Shown piece after piece: positions 36,182-39,778 of a DNA stretch of 39,778 bases (position 1 is the stretch's first letter; the number at the start of each line of letters is the position of its first letter). The translations under genes were made by a program, and so were the position numbers. The stretch comes from Pseudomonas nitroreducens TX1 (GTDB taxonomy: Bacteria; Pseudomonadota; Gammaproteobacteria; Pseudomonadales; Pseudomonadaceae): contig NZ_AMZB01000125.1 in NCBI RefSeq assembly GCF_000313755.1, positions 1-39,778 of the forward strand, written 5' to 3'. The notes beneath the pieces are model-generated. The model made no database searches. It was not told the DNA's origin and worked only from the letters and a program-made list of their open reading frames with translations.

Positions 36182-37594
36182 TCAGGTGCGGGCCGGCAGG
36201 ATCAGCCGGTCCGGTACTGGCCGCGTGACGCGGCGGGCGACCAGGTAATAGAGAACGGCCGGAACCACGAGGCCGATGATCCAGGAGATATCCACGCCGC
36301 CCAGGGCGTCCACCAGCGGGCCGGTGTAGAACTTGGTGGAGATGAAGGGCAGCTGCACGAGCACGCCGATCACATAGACGCTGATGCCGGGGATGTTCCA
36401 GCGGCCGTAGCGGCCATCGGGGTCGGCCAGCGCCGGTACGTCGTAGTGCTCGCGGGTGATGCAGTAGTAGTCCACCAGGTTGACCGCGCTCCACGGGGTG
36501 AAGAAGGCCAGCAGGAAGAGGATGAAGGACTTGAATGCGCCAAGGAACGAATGCTGGCCGAGCAGCGCGATCAGGGTCGCGGCGCCGACGATCAGCAGGA
36601 CGAACACCAGGCGCTGCATGCGGCTCACTTCCAGGTGGCCACGGAAACCGCTGATCACGGTGGCGATGCACATGAAGCTGCCGTAGGAGTTCAGCGTCGA
36701 GATGGTGATCTTGCCGAAGGCGATGCTGAAGTACAGCAGCGCGGCGACGGCGCCACTGCCGCTCAGGCCGACGATGTAGGCCACTTCATGGCCGGCGAAC
36801 TGCCCGTTGGCCCCGGCTGCGGCGAACACGCCGAAGATCATCGCCACCTGCGCGCCGATTACCGAACCTGCGCCTACGGCGAGGAAAGTCTTCACCGAGG
36901 ACGTCTTGCTCGGCAGGTAGCGCGAGTAGTCCGCGACGTAGGGACCGAAGGCGATCTGCCAGGAGGCGGCCAGGGACACCGCGAGCAGGAAGCTGCTCCA
37001 GCTGAAGTGGCGGATCTGCAGCAGCGCGCTGACGTCGGTCTGGCTCATCAGGCGGCTGAACAGGTAGACGAAGGCGATCACGCCGATGACGCTGGCGATG
37101 CGGCCGATGACGTGGATGACGCGATAGCCGAGCACAGTCACCAGCACGATGACGCTGGCGAACATCAGGATGCCGACACTGTCGCTGACGCCGAACAGCT
37201 GGCCCAGCGCCTGGCCGGACAGCACCGTGCCGGTGGCGGTGAAGCCCAGGTACATCAGGCACACGAGCACGATCGGGATGGCCGCGCCGTAGACGCCGAA
37301 CTGCACACGGCTGGAGATCATCTGCGGCAGGCCGAGCTTCGGCCCTTGGGCGGCGTGCAGCGCCATCACACCACCGCCCAGCAACTGGCCGATCAGCAGG
37401 CCGACCAGCGACCAGAACACGTCGCCACCCAGCACCACGGCGAGGGCGCCGGTGACGATGGCGGTGATCTGCAGGTTGGCGCCCAGCCACAGGGTGAACT
37501 GGCTGTAGAGCTTGCCGTGGCGCTCGGCCTCGGGAATGTAGTTGATCGAACGGACTTCGATCAGGGGTTTGGAGCTATCGCTGGCCTGGGACAT
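36182..37594 (-). CDS. NCS1-family permease in the hut cluster
   Basis: A 470-aa, roughly 12-TM transporter of the nucleobase:cation symporter-1 (CodB-like) family. The N-terminus IEVRSINYIPEAERHGKLYS leads into TM1 with FTLWLGANLQITAIVTGAL; GGGVMALHAAQGPKLGLPQM is an NCS1 signature. Start at 37594 (MSQASDSS) with GGGAG about 11 nt upstream. Located between hutU and hutX like PA5099 in PAO1. A natural guess is uptake of urocanate or a related imidazole; this is inference. Confidence 0.88.
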   Translation of the reverse strand: MSQASDSSKPLIEVRSINYIPEAERHGKLYSQFTLWLGANLQITAIVTGALAVVLGGDVFWSLVGLLIGQLLGGGVMALHAAQGPKLGLPQMISSRVQFGVYGAAIPIVLVCLMYLGFTATGTVLSGQALGQLFGVSDSVGILMFASVIVLVTVLGYRVIHVIGRIASVIGVIAFVYLFSRLMSQTDVSALLQIRHFSWSSFLLAVSLAASWQIAFGPYVADYSRYLPSKTSSVKTFLAVGAGSVIGAQVAMIFGVFAAAGANGQFAGHEVAYIVGLSGSGAVAALLYFSIAFGKITISTLNSYGSFMCIATVISGFRGHLEVSRMQRLVFVLLIVGAATLIALLGQHSFLGAFKSFILFLLAFFTPWSAVNLVDYYCITREHYDVPALADPDGRYGRWNIPGISVYVIGVLVQLPFISTKFYTGPLVDALGGVDISWIIGLVVPAVLYYLVARRVTRPVPDRLILPART

Positions 37595-37652
37595 CGCTAT
37601 TGTTCTCCCGAAGGGATTTCTTGTCTGTCGATGCACTGCTTGTTTACGGACC

Positions 37653-37682
37653 GGGCCGCCGCACCACGCCGTGCGGCGGCCC
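37653..37682. other. strong hairpin between hutU and the NCS1 permease
   Basis: A perfect 11-bp stem (37653-37663 with 37672-37682, 8-nt loop), 31 nt after the hutU stop. It has no T-run, so it is more likely an mRNA-stabilising or attenuating structure that sets the ratio of hutU to downstream genes. Confidence 0.65.
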
Positions 37683-37712
37683 TCTCCCTGGTCCTGGCTT
37701 GCTGTCGCCGAA

Positions 37713-39380
37713 TTATTTGCCGGTGATCATCGGCAGGTTCAGGCCCTGCTCCTTGGCGCAATCGATGGCGATCTGGTAGCCGGCGTCGGCATGGCGCATT
37801 ACGCCGGTGCCTGGGTCGTTGGTCAGCACGCGGGCGATGCGCGCGGCGGCCTCGTCGGTGCCGTCGCAGACGATCACCATGCCCGAGTGCTGGGAGAAGC
37901 CCATGCCCACGCCGCCGCCGTGGTGCAGCGAAACCCAGGTCGCGCCGCTGGCGGTGTTCAGCAGGGCGTTGAGCAGCGGCCAGTCGGACACGGCGTCGGA
38001 GCCGTCGCGCATGGCTTCGGTCTCGCGGTTCGGGCTGGACACCGAGCCGGAGTCCAGGTGGTCGCGGCCGATCACGATCGGCGCCTTCAGCTCGCCGCGA
38101 CGGACCATCTCGTTGAACGCCAGGCCCAGCTTGGCGCGCTGGCCCAGGCCGACCCAGCAGATGCGCGCCGGCAGGCCCTGGAAGCTGATGCGCTCCTTGG
38201 CCATGTCCAGCCAGTTGTGCAGGTGGGCGTCGTCCGGGATCAGCTCCTTGACCTTGGCGTCGGTCTTGTAGATGTCCTCGGCATCGCCCGACAGCGCGGC
38301 CCAGCGGAACGGGCCGATGCCACGGCAGAACAGCGGGCGTATGTAGGCCGGAACGAAGCCAGGGAAGTCGAAGGCATTCTCGACGCCCTCTTCCTTGGCC
38401 ATCTGGCGGATGTTGTTGCCGTAGTCGAAGGTCGGCACGCCCTGCTTCTGGAACTCCAGCATGGCGTTGACGTGCACGGCCATGGACTGCTTGGCGGCCT
38501 TCACCACGGCGGCCGGTTCGGTCTGCGCGCGGTCGCGGTACTGCTCCCAGGTCCAGCCGGCCGGCAGGTAGCCGTTGAGCGGGTCGTGGGCGGAGGTCTG
38601 GTCGGTGACCATGTCCGGGCGCACGCCGCGCTTGAGCAGTTCCGGGAGGATTTCCGCGGCGTTGCCCAGCAGGGCGATGGAGATGGCCTTGCCTTCGGCG
38701 GTGTACCGGGCGATGCGCGCCAGGGCGTCGTCGAGGTCCTTGGCCTGCTCGTCGACGTAGCGGCTGGCGAGGCGGAAGTCGATGCGGCTCTGCTGGCACT
38801 CGATGTTCAGCGAGCAGGCGCCGGCCAGGGTGGCGGCCAGCGGCTGGGCGCCGCCCATGCCGCCGAGGCCGGCGGTGAGCACCCAGCGCCCCTTGAGGTT
38901 GCCGTCATAGTGTTGGCGACCGGCCTCGACGAAGGTTTCGTAGGTGCCCTGGACGATGCCCTGGCTGCCGATGTAGATCCAGGAGCCGGCGGTCATCTGG
39001 CCGTACATGGCCAGGCCCTTGGCATCGAGTTCGTTGAAGTGCTCCCAGTTGGCCCAGTGCGGCACCAGGTTGGAGTTGGCGATCAGCACGCGCGGGGCAT
39101 TGGCGTGGGTCTTGAACACGCCGACTGGCTTGCCGGACTGCACCAGCAGGGTCTCGTCATCATTCAGTTGCTTCAGGGTCTCGACGATCTTGTCGTAGCA
39201 CTCCCAGTTGCGCGCGGCGCGACCGATGCCGCCGTACACCACCAGCTCCTTCGGGTTCTCCGCGACTTCCGGGTCCAGGTTGTTCATCAGCATGCGCAGC
39301 GGCGCTTCGGTCAGCCAGCTCTTGGCGTTCAGTTGGGTGCCGCGCGGGGCACGGATTTCGACGTCGCGGAATTTGGTCAC
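37713..39380 (-). CDS. hutU: urocanate hydratase
   Basis: A 555-aa NAD-containing enzyme that converts urocanate to imidazolone-5-propionate. Motifs include [48 protein letters not shown] and the C-terminal [21 protein letters not shown] use the GTG at 39380 ([14 protein letters not shown]) because GGAG lies 6 nt upstream and the length equals the family norm. The frame extends 57 codons further to an ATG at 39551, but that crosses the operator and promoter. First gene of the hut operon as seen here. Confidence 0.97.
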   Translation of the reverse strand: MTKFRDVEIRAPRGTQLNAKSWLTEAPLRMLMNNLDPEVAENPKELVVYGGIGRAARNWECYDKIVETLKQLNDDETLLVQSGKPVGVFKTHANAPRVLIANSNLVPHWANWEHFNELDAKGLAMYGQMTAGSWIYIGSQGIVQGTYETFVEAGRQHYDGNLKGRWVLTAGLGGMGGAQPLAATLAGACSLNIECQQSRIDFRLASRYVDEQAKDLDDALARIARYTAEGKAISIALLGNAAEILPELLKRGVRPDMVTDQTSAHDPLNGYLPAGWTWEQYRDRAQTEPAAVVKAAKQSMAVHVNAMLEFQKQGVPTFDYGNNIRQMAKEEGVENAFDFPGFVPAYIRPLFCRGIGPFRWAALSGDAEDIYKTDAKVKELIPDDAHLHNWLDMAKERISFQGLPARICWVGLGQRAKLGLAFNEMVRRGELKAPIVIGRDHLDSGSVSSPNRETEAMRDGSDAVSDWPLLNALLNTASGATWVSLHHGGGVGMGFSQHSGMVIVCDGTDEAAARIARVLTNDPGTGVMRHADAGYQIAIDCAKEQGLNLPMITGK

Positions 39381-39473
39381 GGGAGGCTCCTTCGCTTTGC
39401 TCGGATCGTTAAGCCGGTGAAGGCTTGGCGGTTCGTTCGACAGTCTCGAGGGCTCGAAACCATCATGTCTATG

Positions 39474-39487
39474 CTTGTATGTACAAG
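39474..39487 (-). promoter_or_regulatory. HutC-type operator
   Basis: A perfect palindrome CTTGTA-TG-TACAAG. This is the form of the HutC (GntR-family, urocanate-responsive repressor) site known upstream of hutU in Pseudomonas. It covers the start site predicted from the sigma-54 element, so binding would block initiation. hutC itself is not in the window. Confidence 0.85.
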
Positions 39488-39491
39488 TATA

Positions 39492-39508
39492 AGCAAAGCG
39501 AGGGCCAA
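39492..39508 (-). promoter_or_regulatory. sigma-54 promoter of hutU
   Basis: The minus strand reads TTGGCCCTCGCTTTGCT: GG and GC are 12 nt apart as in -24/-12 promoters, and TTGGC...TTGCT match the consensus. In P. fluorescens the hutU promoter is sigma-54-dependent and driven by CbrB/NtrC (established). The predicted start is near 39481. Confidence 0.75.
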
Positions 39509-39545
39509 CCTTGCCTGGGAGCGGTTTCAGGCAGCTGTCCATAAA

Positions 39546-39558
39546 GATCAAGCCATTG
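39546..39558. promoter_or_regulatory. IHF-like site upstream of the hutU promoter
   Basis: GATCAAGCCATTG fits the IHF consensus WATCAANNNNTTR at all but the first base, in an A/T-rich tract (39541-39590). About 40 bp upstream of the -24 element, it could bend DNA for a distant CbrB/NtrC activator. I recognise nothing definite between 39591 and 39754. Confidence 0.45.
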
Positions 39559-39754
39559 ATTTAAAAGAAATAAAAATTGAACGAGCCCATTCGAGAATGG
39601 CTGAAGTACATTTCCATCCTTCAGACAATTGCACCAGAAGAAAGCTTCGCTGCACCGTTTCGTTGCGTTCGGTAACACCGCTCGCTACCAAGGGACACAG
39701 GTTGTATAGACAAGCTGATGCCGAGTGCGAAAATTGGATCCCGCAGCGGCGTCG

Positions 39755-39775
39755 TTCGCGAGCAAGCTCGCTCCT
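39755..39775. repeat. single REP arm at the right edge
   Basis: Identical over 21 bp to the right arm of the REP palindrome at 30594-30614, and preceded by the same CCGCAGCGG spacer sequence. The partner arm may lie beyond the window or be absent. Confidence 0.88.
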
Positions 39776-39778
39776 ACG

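Noticed and set aside
39470..39530. Sigma-70 promoter for hutU using TATACT
   Set aside because: No acceptable -35 at 16-18 bp, while a sigma-54 element with exact spacing is present.
39469..39678. 69-aa minus-strand frame upstream of hutU
   Set aside because: It overlaps the HutC operator and sigma-54 promoter and has no ribosome site or known similarity.

Overview
The window is a GC-rich stretch of a gammaproteobacterial chromosome, almost certainly a Pseudomonas of the P. aeruginosa / P. nitroreducens / P. citronellolis side of the genus. Gene content and order match PAO1 neighbourhoods known to me (gcdR-gcdH-gcdG, ahcY-metF, opgGH-dtd-pip, dguRABC, hut). The intergenic REP-like repeats are also of Pseudomonas type. 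No rRNA, tRNA, CRISPR array or insertion sequence was seen.

Layout. (1) 0-2.7 kb: a NitT/TauT-type binding protein, a YciA-like acyl-CoA thioesterase and the LysR regulator gcdR, all on the minus strand. (2) 2.8-10.9 kb, plus strand: gcdH and gcdG (glutarate/lysine catabolism), then an S-adenosylhomocysteine (SAH) riboswitch controlling ahcY, a small HD hydrolase resembling alarmone hydrolases, metF, and a DEAD-box helicase with a long Gln/Gly/Arg-rich tail. (3) 10.9-11.26 kb: terminators and inverted repeats. In PAO1 the two sides of this junction are far apart (about PA0428 and PA5074). (4) 11.3-19.8 kb, minus strand: an amino-acid ABC transporter, opgGH (osmoregulated periplasmic glucans), dtd and pip. 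(5) 19.96-24.5 kb: a small lipoprotein and a Nudix hydrolase, then the dgu D-glutamate cluster with its divergent LysR regulator. (6) 24.5-29.7 kb: an AT-richer accessory island. (7) 29.7-39.4 kb, minus strand: the hut histidine-utilisation cluster hutU, NCS1 permease, hutXWV, a HutH-like gene, hutI and hutG. Its promoter region lies at the right end.

The island is the most interesting part. A 927-aa protein with no signal peptide has a proline-rich N-terminus, a split M23-like module interrupted by SH3-like repeats, an EF-hand loop and a C-terminal T4-lysozyme/pesticin-like muramidase domain. Directly behind it are small exported proteins resembling the lysozyme inhibitor LprI (DUF1311): two intact copies, one with a 1-nt frameshift in an A6 run, and a decayed fourth copy. 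Base composition drops within the effector gene just where the toxic domain begins, as expected for an exchangeable toxin/immunity cassette. In PAO1 the same slot, between dguR and hutG, holds the type VI effector PldB, three tandem immunity genes and vgrG5. I therefore infer a T6SS-type effector/immunity hotspot, here carrying a muramidase and LprI-like immunity array, without a vgrG in the window.

A second unusual point concerns hut. The only histidine-ammonia-lyase homologue present lacks the Ala-Ser-Gly triad that forms the MIO cofactor, and also a catalytic Tyr. The canonical hutH and hutT found in PAO1 are absent from the corresponding position. The hutU upstream region shows a sigma-54 promoter, a HutC-type operator at the predicted start site and an IHF-like site.
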